Source: Sporosarcina sp. D27
GTDB lineage: Bacteria > Bacillota > Bacilli > Bacillales_A > Planococcaceae
DNA: 50,771 nucleotides
Assembly: GCF_000586555.1 (NCBI RefSeq)
Contig: NZ_AZUC01000015.1
Span: 1-50,771 of the forward strand
Direction of reading: 5' to 3'
Shown here: piece after piece, positions 25,182 to 35,200 of the stretch
Layout: each line of letters starts with the position of its first letter
Numbering within the stretch: position 1 is the stretch's first letter
Program-made: the position numbers and the translations under genes
The notes under the pieces: generated by a model
Database searches by the model: none
What the model saw: the letters and a program-made list of their open reading frames with translations, nothing else
Told to the model about the DNA's origin: nothing

Positions 25182-26558
25182 CTATATATTTTCTTCTGTC
25201 TGTGTATATTTCTTCAGCTTTCGAACTACAGAGGGCTGACTTATTCCTAGAATCCTTGCCATTTCAGTCGTTGTTTTGTAACGTTTTTTCGCCCTATTAA
25301 GTATTTGCATTTCTACTTGTTCAAGAATGACCGGCAGTGTTTCACCGACCAAAGTGAAGTCTGAAAAGTCATCTTCAGGCAATCTATATTCATGCGGTAA
25401 ATCATGAGTATCGATCACCTCGCCAACACTATGAACAACTAATCGTTCAATAACATGACGAAGTTCTTGAATATTGCCTCTCCACTCAAGTTGCAAGAGT
25501 TGAGTAAAGACGAGGTCAGTCATCATTTTTTCCGTCTTATATTTTGCCGAGAAGGTTTGAAGAAAATGGGAAATAAGAGCGCTTACATCTTCAATACGAT
25601 CTCGCAAGGGTTTTAAGGTAATAGGAACGATATTGAGTAAGTAATATAACTCTCCCAAAAATTTTTTTTCACTAACTGCTCGCTGTAAATCCGTCTCCGA
25701 GGAACATATTATTCTTACATGTAATGGGATAGAGAATTCACACCCCAGAGGTTGAAAACGTTCCTCTTTGAAAATTTTTGCAACTTTTGCTTGCAAATGA
25801 AGCGACATTCTATCGACATTTTTCAGAAAGAAGGTACCTCCCTCCGCGATGCTTAAAAGTCCAGGCACTGTTATAGTGTCACTTGATTGTTCACCTACAA
25901 GTTCTTTTAAGAATATGGATTCAGGAATGGTTGCACAATCGAATTCAATGAATGGTCCATTACTTCGCATACTCTCTTTATGCATTTCTTTCGCAATCGT
26001 TGTCTTTCCTGTTCCTAGTTCTCCATATAGGACAACAGGTACATCAAGTGAAGCAACACGCCGTGCGGTTGAAAAGGCTTCCTGCGTACACTTACTTCGC
26101 ATTATATATTCAGATGCAGTAAACATTTGTCTACGCAAATGCTGTACTTCTTCTTGCACTTTCGCCATTTCATATTCAATTTCTTTCATATAATCCTGGA
26201 TTACGAGTAACTCAGACACATCATAGGAATAGCTAATGACATAATCGACATCCCCGTTGTAATTAAAAAACGGCATTCCTGTGATCAAAATTTTTGAACC
26301 CGATGCTGTTTTCTGAATCGTAACGATTTTCTTCTTCTGTTTTAAAACTAATGGTGTAACTGCAGGAGTAAATATTCCTTCCTTTTCTAATTCATATACT
26401 GACTTTCCTATTAAATCTTCCGCTTCTAATCCATATCTGTGACCGCTAATCCGTGTAGCTTTCATGATAATTCCCTCGTGATTTGTAACAATAACATCCT
26501 CATCATGAGTTTCCAGAACTTCTTGAATTGAGTTCGGGGTTAAATGAAATTGTGCCAT
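25182..26558 (-). CDS. RocR/TyrR-like regulator with PAS domain and degenerate AAA+ domain
   Basis: This 458-residue protein has an N-terminal PAS sensor (about 10-120) and a short coiled coil. An AAA+ domain related to sigma-54 activators follows, then a C-terminal Fis/TyrR-type helix-turn-helix (EMARILGISQPSVVRKLKKY). Walker A is kept as GELGTGKT (179-186). The GAFTGA loop is missing (LVGEQSSDTITVPGL), and Walker B reads TFFLKNVD instead of T-L-F-L-D-E-I-G. The usual F-R-E-D-L-Y-Y-R-L-N is FLGELYYLLN, without the arginine fingers. It should bind DNA without remodelling sigma-54 RNA polymerase. AAAGGAG supports the ATG at 26558 over one five codons upstream. It probably controls the downstream aminotransferase operon. 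Confidence 0.85.
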   Translation of the reverse strand: MAQFHLTPNSIQEVLETHDEDVIVTNHEGIIMKATRISGHRYGLEAEDLIGKSVYELEKEGIFTPAVTPLVLKQKKKIVTIQKTASGSKILITGMPFFNYNGDVDYVISYSYDVSELLVIQDYMKEIEYEMAKVQEEVQHLRRQMFTASEYIMRSKCTQEAFSTARRVASLDVPVVLYGELGTGKTTIAKEMHKESMRSNGPFIEFDCATIPESIFLKELVGEQSSDTITVPGLLSIAEGGTFFLKNVDRMSLHLQAKVAKIFKEERFQPLGCEFSIPLHVRIICSSETDLQRAVSEKKFLGELYYLLNIVPITLKPLRDRIEDVSALISHFLQTFSAKYKTEKMMTDLVFTQLLQLEWRGNIQELRHVIERLVVHSVGEVIDTHDLPHEYRLPEDDFSDFTLVGETLPVILEQVEMQILNRAKKRYKTTTEMARILGISQPSVVRKLKKYTQTEENI

Positions 26559-26718
26559 ACCTTCTCCTTTCATTTTGAATAGAATTTTCAGATATTATCA
26601 AGTTATGAATCAACTATACAGGAATGAATAAGAAGTATGCAATAGTATATTTGAATTTTCAATATTTTAGATTAACTTGTTCGAAGTAGCTAGTCACTGA
26701 CCTCTTTGAATTCAACGC

Positions 26719-26757
26719 AAAAAGAGAGACGATTGAGTTCAATCATCTCTCTTTTTT
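26719..26757 (-). terminator. Terminator of the alkA-like gene
   Basis: AAAGAGAGATGATTG and CAATCGTCTCTCTTT pair, and the minus strand continues into TTTGCG. The plus strand also ends in TTTTTT, so it may work both ways. Confidence 0.75.
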
Positions 26758-26763
26758 CTCCTA

Positions 26764-27621
26764 CTATATAGGTCTTACTTCAATACTTCTCCAAAGGTAC
26801 AGCGCCGCGTAACTTAAATAAGGAGACCAGTCAGAAAAACGATCACGTATTTCGTCTTGCGTTGGTTTGCGATCTAATTTCCACAATGATTTGAGTGCAT
26901 TTTGAAGTCCGATATCTGCAACTGGAAACAGGTTCGGTCTTCCGAGACCAAACATCAGAAAACCTTGCGCGGTCCATGGTCCGACACCTCTGTAGGCAAT
27001 GAGTTCCTCAGCCACTTCTTCGTCGTTTTTCATGCGCATCGCTTCAAGGTCTAATGCTCCTGTAGCTATCGCTGACGAGAGACCGATAACATACTCTGCT
27101 TTCCTAGTACTGAATTGCATTTCCCTCAGTTCGTCAACTGAGACAGCAGCAATTCGTTCGGGTTTCGGATACCGCCAGACCCCATCTTGCTGGGAACCGT
27201 ATTTTTCCACAAAACGCATAAGCAACGTGTTAGCAAATGCCAGATTTAATTGTTGATGGATAATACTCTTCATAAGCTCACCATAAAGCGAAAAGCTTCT
27301 GACGAGCGGTGTGCCGATATGTTCTTGAAAGATAGGAGCTAGGTCTGTTTTAGCAAAATGAGCAGCAATCCCATCAAGAGATTCTTCAAAATGGAAAAGC
27401 CATTTGATGTGAGCAAGTTGCTCCTCGTCTTCCAAGCCATCAATGAGAAAAGCTGGATCTTCTGTAGTCCCTGTCGCTTGAACCTTGACCAGATTTCCTT
27501 CTTCCATCGGAACACGCACGAAGCGTTGCTGAAGATCCACAAAATTCACAGGTGTCCCGGATAATCTCTCAAGCGCACGATCGAAATCATATGGGAATGA
27601 TAGTTTCAATTCAATGTTCAA
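26764..27621 (-). CDS. DNA-3-methyladenine glycosylase II (AlkA-like)
   Basis: This 285-residue base-excision repair enzyme removes alkylated purines. The N-terminal beta domain (residues 1-95) is followed by the HhH-GPD fold. SIIHQQLNLAFANTLLMRFV precedes the hairpin LIAYRGVGPWTAQGFLMFGL, and the catalytic Asp lies in FPVADIGLQNAL. It is close to B. subtilis YfjP in size and layout. GAGG precedes the ATG. It is monocistronic and ends in a hairpin. Confidence 0.9.
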   Translation of the reverse strand: MNIELKLSFPYDFDRALERLSGTPVNFVDLQQRFVRVPMEEGNLVKVQATGTTEDPAFLIDGLEDEEQLAHIKWLFHFEESLDGIAAHFAKTDLAPIFQEHIGTPLVRSFSLYGELMKSIIHQQLNLAFANTLLMRFVEKYGSQQDGVWRYPKPERIAAVSVDELREMQFSTRKAEYVIGLSSAIATGALDLEAMRMKNDEEVAEELIAYRGVGPWTAQGFLMFGLGRPNLFPVADIGLQNALKSLWKLDRKPTQDEIRDRFSDWSPYLSYAALYLWRSIEVRPI

Positions 27622-27743
27622 AAGAATAACCTCCTTGCAAGATAATAAACGATTACCTTGATAATTACTTGTTATAATTAAAAGAATATTATAAAATCAA
27701 GGTTGGATACATGACTATAATTTTCAACTATCGGAGGAAACGA

Positions 27744-28298
27744 ATGAGTCTATTTATACTAGGGGTATTGTTTGTATTTGCTAAATTCAATTTGCAATTC
27801 CTAGAAACTGGAGTCCTCTATTACGTTACAAATAGCATCGGGTATATTTTAATTTATATCGGATTAAGGAGTATAAGTAATAGCTCAGACTCCATTCGAC
27901 GCATTCAACCCGTTGTTTTGTTCATGATTTTGCATAGCATTGGATTCTCAGTTTTAAATGGATTTGGACATTCGATTACAACCATTCCGCTTTCCACAGG
28001 AGTCGATACTGTGGTTGCTTTGAGTCTTACGTCATTAGCGGTGGCTGGCATGATATTGATATTTTATATTATCCACCAACTCATTCTTGCTGTTCGCAAC
28101 AACACCGATGATTTCACCTCTTATTCTAACATAACCATTCTCGAGAAAACCCCTAGCATGCTGGTAGTATTGCTAATCGTAACAGGTGTCCTATTCTTTA
28201 CAATACCTTCTGTCGCTCCTATTTCAATGATCTTGTTACTGGTTGCAGAAGTATTTTTCATCCTCAACTTTTCAACAAAAGCGCAACAAGCCGATTAA
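27744..28298 (+). CDS. Polytopic membrane protein of unknown function
   Basis: This is a 184-residue protein with about six hydrophobic segments (e.g. LFILGVLFVFAKFNLQF, VVLFMILHSIGFSVLNGFG, LVVLLIVTGVLFFTIPSV). CGGAGG six bases before the ATG at 27744 favours this start over one 11 codons upstream. It has no charged catalytic motif and no recognisable family. It is divergent from the alkA-like gene and ends in its own terminator. Confidence 0.7.
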   Translation: MSLFILGVLFVFAKFNLQFLETGVLYYVTNSIGYILIYIGLRSISNSSDSIRRIQPVVLFMILHSIGFSVLNGFGHSITTIPLSTGVDTVVALSLTSLAVAGMILIFYIIHQLILAVRNNTDDFTSYSNITILEKTPSMLVVLLIVTGVLFFTIPSVAPISMILLLVAEVFFILNFSTKAQQAD

Positions 28299-28343
28299 TC
28301 ACAAAAAGGTTAAGTCATCAAACCAAGGTATAGAACAAATAAT

Positions 28344-28380
28344 AAGGGGTCGAATCCAATACGGATTCGTACCCCTTTTC
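28344..28380 (+). terminator. Terminator of the membrane-protein gene
   Basis: AAGGGGTCGAATCC and GGATTCGTACCCCTT pair around a short loop, then TTTCACATTTTT follows. Confidence 0.85.
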
Positions 28381-28459
28381 ACATTTTTGACGTCCGTATC
28401 CCTCAAGAAAACCGGTTAACGTAATACAACTTCTCAGCTAACTGAAACTAATAAAAATA

Positions 28460-29305
28460 TTAGTACGTAATCCAACTTAATCCTGTAGTTCCTTCACCCG
28501 CATGTACGCCCACGCAAATACTAAGTGGAACAACTTGTACTTTTAAAGTTGGGAACTCTTGCAATAACTCGTTCTTCCAAATTTCCGCGTCAGGGGCATT
28601 ATTGCAATTAATAACAGCAACTTCTGGTACAGTACCATTATCCATGTCCGTACGAAGTAAAGAAGTCACGTTTATTTTTGCTCGCTTATTTGAACGGACT
28701 TTTTCTTTCATGAGCGGTTTACCATTCTCAAAACTAATGATTACTTTAATGTCCAGCAAATTACTTAAGAAGTTCTGAGTTCCAGAAACACGTCCACTTT
28801 TCTGTAATTGGTTTAGACTGGCGGGTATAAAGGACAACTTCGATTTGGATGTTATTTCGTTAATGGTTGCAACAACTTCTTCCACATCTTTACCGTTCGC
28901 AAACAGTTCATCGCCGATTTCAATCATTTTTACCATAGGAAAAGAACCGATTTTCGAATCAATAGGATACACTTTGAAATCTGTCATTTCACAAGCCGCC
29001 TGTGCGCTTTCAAATGTACCTGAAAGTCCACTCGATAAGTGTAAAGCAATGGCAAAATCGTATCCTTCTACCTGCAGTTTTTCGTATAAAGAAACCATCT
29101 CTCCGATTGCGGGCTGCGAGGTTTTAGGTGAATCTTTCGATACGTGTAATTTATCGTAAAACTCTTTCTGTGTCAGATCGATGGATTCCTTATATGCCCC
29201 ATCGGAAAAAACAACACCAAGGGGCAGGATATGTACATGATGTTTTTGGATGAAAGATTCCTCTAATTGCGCAGCTGTATCCGTAATCCAAGCTATTTTC
29301 TTCAT
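28460..29305 (-). CDS. DegV-family fatty-acid-binding protein
   Basis: This 281-residue soluble protein binds a fatty acid between two alpha/beta domains. FakB-type members present it to the kinase FakA. Characteristic segments are WITDTAAQLEESFIQKH, the SPKTSQPAIGEM loop, HLSSGLSGTFESAQ, and the C-terminal GVHAGEGTTGLSW (normally ...G-x-H-x-G-P-G). The PIDSK segment holds the conserved Asp-Ser. GAGGAG precedes the ATG. No fakA-like gene is in the window. Confidence 0.9.
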   Translation of the reverse strand: MKKIAWITDTAAQLEESFIQKHHVHILPLGVVFSDGAYKESIDLTQKEFYDKLHVSKDSPKTSQPAIGEMVSLYEKLQVEGYDFAIALHLSSGLSGTFESAQAACEMTDFKVYPIDSKIGSFPMVKMIEIGDELFANGKDVEEVVATINEITSKSKLSFIPASLNQLQKSGRVSGTQNFLSNLLDIKVIISFENGKPLMKEKVRSNKRAKINVTSLLRTDMDNGTVPEVAVINCNNAPDAEIWKNELLQEFPTLKVQVVPLSICVGVHAGEGTTGLSWITY

Positions 29306-29984
29306 TAAAAACTTCTCCTCTAACTGTAAATTTCATATCGGAATTAGCTAACTACTACCGATAACTTACACCACATATTATTAGTGCAATAGTGACAGTT
29401 GTCATATATAGAAGAAGTTTAAAATTAGCTGTCATAATTTGAACATATATAGCATCCCTCTTATTATCTATCGCATTGGTAGACAGTAAGTAGGTATTTA
29501 AAATATTGCTACTTCACTAGAATGCGAGAAGAATGATCCAAAAAAGACACTCTTTAATATCTACTGGTTTCTCTTCAGTTGTACAAATAGACCATTAACT
29601 AACGGAGAAAATCGAAGAACAATTGTTTAAAATACTAGTGGATAATAGCGAGCTGCTGCTTCAAAATTTGTACTTATATTAAACCGCTAATCTTATATGC
29701 AAATGCAGTGGAAAACTGTTTGGGAAGTGAAAGAAGATATTCAGAGCATGGCAAGAATGGAGTTGGGATTTTTTCTTGAGTTAACGGAAGAGTACACTTT
29801 ACAAATTCACTATTAAGAATGAGAATTACTTCATGCCAAAAGGTGGAATTGAAATCGTTCATCAACTCCTTTGAAAGACCGCACCAAAATTTTAGGTAGG
29901 CGTGAAACTTGTCAACTCGCAATCATTAATACTATACATCTCTCATAGAATGCTCTGAACAAACAACTGAAAAGGAGCAGGTGT
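29306..29984. other. Gene-free AT-rich stretch
   Basis: These 679 bases contain no frame with a credible ribosome-binding site. The longest, on the minus strand (29674-29922), would need a TTG start without a Shine-Dalgarno. Short open pieces on the plus strand (around 29590-29670 and 29710-29815) are interrupted by stops, so this may be decayed coding sequence. The last 30 bases carry AAAGGAGCAGG for the next gene. Confidence 0.5.
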
Positions 29985-30779
29985 ATGACAACTACATTCG
30001 TAACACAGTCATTAAATGAAATACGTTTTTGGGCGAGAATTATGAAAGAACATGCTTTCTTTTTAAGTTTGGGATTTACAGCCGATCAAACCGAACTCAT
30101 TCAAGAAGCAAGACAGTTCATCGATGTGTTTGAAAAAATCGAAGAACAATTGAATGAGTATAATGAAAGGACAGATCCAGAAGTCATTAAGCGCTTTAAT
30201 ATTCAAGTCTTCCAGGCTGCAGTATCCATTTGGGCATACAAAAGAAAAGTACTGGGATTAATTTTAAGTTGTAAAATCGTATCTAATAATATGCCATTGC
30301 TCGTTGACCATACAAGTCGAGAAGCTGCTTACTTCGCCAAGCGTTTAAAAGAATTAAATGAAGGCAAATTAAAACCATTACCAGAAGCTATTATTAAAGA
30401 AAATGTATTTTTCTTGAAAATCATGGCAGATCATTCAAAATTTATCGGTCACCTATTAGATCCCTCTGAAAGAAAACTTGTTGATCAAGCTAGAGAGTTC
30501 AGTAATGATTTTGATCAGCTTCTTTTCCAAGCACAAGATTTGGATCATATGCGTCCTCAATCCGAAACCACGCCTTTATTAGATCAGTTACTCGACCAAA
30601 ACCGCGTTTCTGTAGTATCGCTCCGTGATTTCAAGAAAACTGCTAGAGATTTAATCGAAGCTTGTAAAATTAAAAGTACCATGCCTGCACTTCTTGCAGA
30701 TCATGTGTACCGTGAAGCAGATCACTTCCTGGAAATTATCGATGCATTTGATGAACATCTCACTACTTTAAAAAATTGA
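29985..30779 (+). CDS. DUF2935 protein, duplicated helical bundle with Glu/His motifs
   Basis: This 264-residue soluble protein is built of two similar halves. Each has a helix with Glu...His (EIRFWARIMKEHAFFL, then ENVFFLKIMADHSKFI) and a later helix with His...Glu (VDHTSREAAYFAKRL, then ADHVYREADHFLEII). The repeated Glu/His pattern suggests a ferritin-like four-helix bundle with a metal site per half. This agrees with DUF2935, whose function is unknown. AAGGAGCAGG precedes the ATG. It is monocistronic, next to the metal-related mnx region, though no link is shown. Confidence 0.85.
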   Translation: MTTTFVTQSLNEIRFWARIMKEHAFFLSLGFTADQTELIQEARQFIDVFEKIEEQLNEYNERTDPEVIKRFNIQVFQAAVSIWAYKRKVLGLILSCKIVSNNMPLLVDHTSREAAYFAKRLKELNEGKLKPLPEAIIKENVFFLKIMADHSKFIGHLLDPSERKLVDQAREFSNDFDQLLFQAQDLDHMRPQSETTPLLDQLLDQNRVSVVSLRDFKKTARDLIEACKIKSTMPALLADHVYREADHFLEIIDAFDEHLTTLKN

Positions 30780-30784
30780 ATTTG

Positions 30785-30831
30785 GGACTGTCACAAGTGT
30801 CGTAAAAAATGACGTTTTGACAGTCTTTTTT
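30785..30831 (+). terminator. Terminator of the DUF2935 gene
   Basis: GACTGTCA and TTGACAGTC flank an inner TGTCG/TGACG stem; TTTTTTATG follows. Confidence 0.8.
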
Positions 30832-30929
30832 ATGTACCTATTCGCGCTTATACTCCTTAATCGTTTCATTAGATTTCAACTTTCGCTCATTTTATAGGTT
30901 CCCCCTTCATCTTCTCTTATTACAACCTT

Positions 30930-30938
30930 CATATAATA
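30930..30938 (+). promoter_or_regulatory. Sigma-K-like -10 element
   Basis: CATATAATA matches the sigma-K -10 consensus CATA-N3-TA in full. It lies 26 bases before the ATG at 30964, giving a leader of about 20 bases that keeps the AGGAGGTG site. No clear AC -35 pair is at the expected distance. Confidence 0.45.
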
Positions 30939-30963
30939 AGAGAAAGAGGAGGTGGAAAAATTT

Positions 30964-31479
30964 ATGACAAAGCATTTATATCCCACTTGCACATGTTATG
31001 AAAAGATCCATCATGATGATTGCTGTCATCATTATGATTATAGTTGTTGCAACCACAACCACTATAAACATGAATGTTGCTGTTCATCTCATCATTTTGG
31101 TTGTCGCAAGGACTTATGTAATCCTTGTTTTAGAATTCGATTGGGTGGCTTGCAAGACGGACTTAGCTTCCGATTACGCCAAATGATTTGCTGTGAAGTG
31201 GAGTTTACTTTAGAGAATGACAAAAATGTAATAGGAACTATCGTTTTTGTAGGATCTAACTTTGTTGAGCTATTTGTCATAGATAAGTTGCCAATAGATT
31301 GTGAAGAAAATAATAATTTGGACAGAGAATCAAAAAAGGAAAGTAAAGAGGAATCTACAAACGAAGGTTATCATGACTGTAGAGAACATCCAATTGGTAC
31401 AACATTGATTTTTTCTTTTGATAAGATTTCACATATGACAGTCATTAGTCCCTGTCCTACAAAAAATCCATGCAATTAA
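30964..31479 (+). CDS. Cys/His-rich, probably spore-associated protein with LSm-like domain
   Basis: This 171-residue protein starts at the ATG nine bases after AGGAGGTG; an upstream GTG is inside the ribosome-binding site. Residues 8-55 contain 12 Cys and 9 His (e.g. CCHHYDYSCCNHNHYKHECCC), a likely metal-binding or cross-linking segment. A beta-strand domain follows, LRQMICCEVEFTLENDKNVI then GTIVFVGSNFVELFVID, of the same pattern as MnxE and MnxF. There is a charged, lysine/glutamate-rich linker and a second strand pair. No signal peptide is present. It is convergent with the mnx operon's last gene. The role is inferred from context. Confidence 0.7.
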   Translation: MTKHLYPTCTCYEKIHHDDCCHHYDYSCCNHNHYKHECCCSSHHFGCRKDLCNPCFRIRLGGLQDGLSFRLRQMICCEVEFTLENDKNVIGTIVFVGSNFVELFVIDKLPIDCEENNNLDRESKKESKEESTNEGYHDCREHPIGTTLIFSFDKISHMTVISPCPTKNPCN

Positions 31480-31487
31480 TCAATTAT

Positions 31488-31520
31488 AAAAACCAGTCCC
31501 TTTAGGCACTGGTTTTTTAT
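31488..31520. terminator. Bidirectional terminator ending the mnx transcript
   Basis: ATAAAAACCAGT and ACTGGTTTTTTAT enclose CCCTTTAGGC. It serves both the Cys/His-rich gene and the convergent gene downstream of mnxG. Confidence 0.85.
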
Positions 31521-32212
31521 GTGTCCATGATGATTCTTCCAATTTTTTCAATAGGGATAACTTTTTTCTCTTCTTCTGATTTCAAAACAATTGATTCCTT
31601 ATTCACATCCATAAGAATTCCTTCAATCAATGTTTCCTCAATGACGATTTTAACTAGTTCCCCCTCAAAAAGTAGAAGATAGACTGCTAATGGAATTCTA
31701 AAGAACAACTGAATAAGCTCTGGTGAGGAGGCAACGACTTTACCAAATTGAAAAGTCAACTCTCGCCGTAAATAAGGGTCGATATCTACTAAATCCGCAT
31801 CAGGAAATGGCTCTGCATAACGCCCAGAAGGTTTGACCAAGTTAATTTGGTTATGTGGCACAACCATGTTATGTTTGTCATGACGTAAAAGAACAAAGTC
31901 GAATGCAGAGATTACTACTCTTCCAACCATGATTTCGCCTTCGGGATTCGTTAGTTCCACATCCAAACCGATTAATCCGTCAAAGACTTTTTGATAAGTT
32001 TCTTGCACGGATCGATCATCTTCAAGAGCGAGATCTAACAATAATAGATTTGCTTCTACTATTTTCTCTTCTACTTTCTCCATCATATCAGGCGGAAGAC
32101 AGCTTTCAGGTGAAGGGAATTGGGGTGTCTTTACTCTTTCAGGGCAACAACTCTTTGGAACAAAAAAATCAATGCTTTGGTCATTATCGGGGAGGTCTTC
32201 ACTATTTTCCAT
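31517..32212 (-). CDS. MnxD paralogue downstream of mnxG (two LSm-like domains)
   Basis: This is a 231-residue soluble protein. An N-terminal region with SCCPER and SCLPPDM is followed by two strand-rich units: GLDVELTNPEGEIMVGRVV and GELVKIVIEETLIEGILMDV. The block YLRRELTFQFGKVV...LIQLFFRIPL...EGELVKI aligns with LQRKLMLKFGETV...LVQQFFEESL...EGTWVEI of MnxD, so the two are paralogues. It starts 49 bases after mnxG, with AGGTGGTG before the ATG, and no minus-strand terminator intervenes, so it should belong to the mnx transcript. The function is unknown; an assembly or scaffold role is likely. Confidence 0.75.
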   Translation of the reverse strand: MENSEDLPDNDQSIDFFVPKSCCPERVKTPQFPSPESCLPPDMMEKVEEKIVEANLLLLDLALEDDRSVQETYQKVFDGLIGLDVELTNPEGEIMVGRVVISAFDFVLLRHDKHNMVVPHNQINLVKPSGRYAEPFPDADLVDIDPYLRRELTFQFGKVVASSPELIQLFFRIPLAVYLLLFEGELVKIVIEETLIEGILMDVNKESIVLKSEEEKKVIPIEKIGRIIMDT

Positions 32213-32261
32213 TTATACACCACCTTTCTTTAAGAGAAAAAATCATCTCTTTTTTTTGCAC

Positions 32262-35200
32262 CTAATTGTCCAACTTAGGAAGATGTTTTTTCAATTCGTC
32301 AAATACCCTCATGATCCCCCACATTCCTTGCTCGATATCCCATCTAATATTTCCAGAGCGATACATAAAGTCTCCAGCAAATCCACTATAAGCTCCTGCT
32401 CCGCCTAACAATTGCAAATTGCTCGCAGCCCCCGCCACGTTAAAACCAACGAATGACTCCGTTCGTGAAAAAATATCTTTCGTATCAAACTTCCATCGGT
32501 GACCATGCAAATGAAACGTATGGGATCTGCGTCTTTCCGCTGGTGTTACTAACCGTATGGTTACAGGATCCCCTACATAGCTTTCAAATAACGGGGTGGA
32601 CGGATCACCGAACGCTTTAGAGCTGAACAAATCATGGAGCACAGGATGTTCCTCATAGCGGTTGATTAATCGTTCGCTTCGGTAGTTAAAACCGCGTGAT
32701 CCTTGATCATACGTATCAAGTAAATCTTCGTCGACTTCTGGCGGAGCTAACAAGATACCATCTACCGGATCGAAAATGACTTGGTTATTTTTGTCCAACA
32801 GCCGCACACCATCATGCATGATCAAAACGAATTCTCTTATATCTGGCAACAACGGATTACGCAATATTACGTTCGCCCCCGTTATGACTGGTTTCAGCGT
32901 ATACGGGTCCAAGTATTCTGTCCCCCTTGCTTCTGCGATAAAAGCTCCAAATGCGCCTTGAGATTTATGGTTGCGGATATCCGCCATATCCCATAGGCCA
33001 CATGCGCCTACTTGGGAATCTACAAACCAGCGATACGTTCTGGATTCACCTGGTCCGACGGTTTGATCGCCATTGAACCCGACCGTTTCACCAGCAGATG
33101 TTTTCACGTCATAATCAATCAATTGTGGGTGTAAAGAAATTCGAAGTGAGGGTGGGTAAAAAGCTTGTTCTTTAACAATGGGGTACGGGTAGATACCGTC
33201 TTGGAACGGAAATAGTTCCTGTTTTAAAAAGCTGGTTAGCGTTACATCTACGGTATCTCCTACATTAGCTCGAAGGATGAGCGGCTCTGGTTTTTTTCTT
33301 CCATCTTTGATTGCCTGCATATCTTCGCGAAGTGCAAATATAACCGCATGAGGGTCATGATCACCGAAAGAATTGTAAACAATCGATGTCTGAAAAGCGA
33401 CCACGTCATAACACCTATGTGGCCCTTTTACCTCAATTACAGTAGGGTCTTCTGCTGGCGGCGGCTTCGTCCCCTTACATTCTGGCAATGGCTTAGATTG
33501 TTTTAAGGGATCAGCGCGATCTGGTAATTTAATAAGTTCTGGCACTTTTTCATCATATGCTCGTATTAACCCCCATAATCCGTTCCATAAATCTTCTTCA
33601 GTTTCAAATGTCCACAAATAATCGCCTGATCGCGGAACGTGCATCTCCATCGTAAAGGATTCCGAGATGCCAATATGCTGTTGGTTGTCTAATTTGGAAT
33701 TTAGATCCCCGCGTTCCTTTAACCACTTCAAACCGTGCACATTAAAGCTATGTGACTCTTCCTGTGCGCCTTGCAGAAGTCGAATTCGGATGGAATCTCC
33801 TTCGTACGCCTTAAATATAGGGGTAACAGGATCACCCTTTACAAAAGAGCTAAAACTATATGCAGGATCACACTCTTTGTCTAAACGGAATTGCAAGGGT
33901 TCGTTTTTATAATTCACCCCAAATAATCCCGGATCATCCGGTGACCCCGGAAAAGGCGGCGGAGCTAACGGCTTTCCATTTTTGTCGAACAAATGAGTGA
34001 AATCTTGAACAAATAATGCAAAGTCACGATAGTCTGGAATTAGTGGATTACTGACTGTAATTTGTGATCCATAGTCTACTTCCTCCCCTGTTGCTGAGTC
34101 TAGGTAATTAGAAAAACGCGGATGGACGACTCCTGATCCGAAAACTCCATGCTGCTGATGTGTGCCGGGGAATAAATGATCGTGGAAAAACCATGCTTTT
34201 AATTCTACATCTGAGTAATAAGAATATTGAATCGTTTCTCCTGGTAAAACAGAAGAATCATAGTTCCAGCCTACATTCGCACCATCGTTTACAAGTACAT
34301 CAAATTTCACAAAATGAATATGCATGCCCACTTCATACGTCCGCGTTACAAGTTGGAATGCATCTCCATCAAGAATATGCGGTAATCGGTTTGTAAAATT
34401 AATTTTATAACAAGTATTTGCCGATGCATGGATAACTAGAGGTTCTGGCGCTTTCTTTCCTGAACAAACATCTTCTATATTCTCATCCAGTACATACATG
34501 CGGCCAGTTGGATCGTGCCAGCCTTCTCGATTATAAATAAGAGGGATTTCAATTAATGAGATGTTAAATTCTTTAATAGGAGCATTGGCAGGAGATGGAT
34601 CTGTAAAGACAGCTCCTGGTCGAGGATTTTCAATAGCTGCATGTCGCTCCAATTCAGTTAACCCTCTTCCTCCAACAATTCCAAGTGGTGGGCGCGGTGC
34701 TTTCAAACCGACTTTGCCTGGAATAAAATTCGGAAATCCAGGTTTTAATTTTGTTGGTTTTGGAGGAGGATTCCTGTCTGGCAGAGGCTTCAGCGCTTTA
34801 ATAGGAACCCCGTTCGGATAACATTGACTCCCATCTTGAAGTGTATCAAATATTCGGTTCATCCCCCACATCCCTGCTACAAAGTGAGGATATAGATGAC
34901 AATGAATTACCGCATCACCAAATGAGCCCTGCAAACTGCCTAAACCGTACAGCGGCTGAATCGTGTAATGGGATTGTGGACTTATTGCCTGTGAATCAAA
35001 GATCTCAGAAGAAAGATCACTAGGGTCACTAAACCATTGATGAACATGATAATGAAAAACATGCGTTTCTTTTACGCCACCATGAAAAAGCCTTATTTTT
35101 GCTGGATCTCCGACATAACCTCGCAAGATTGGCGTCGATGGATCTCCAAACACCCAAGAATCATGATGAACTTCTTCCCCTTCACAATTCGGACAGACCA

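Noticed and set aside
29674..29922. Minus-strand frame of 82 codons
   Set aside because: It would start at TTG without a ribosome-binding site, resembles no family, and lies in AT-rich DNA with no terminator or promoter attached.
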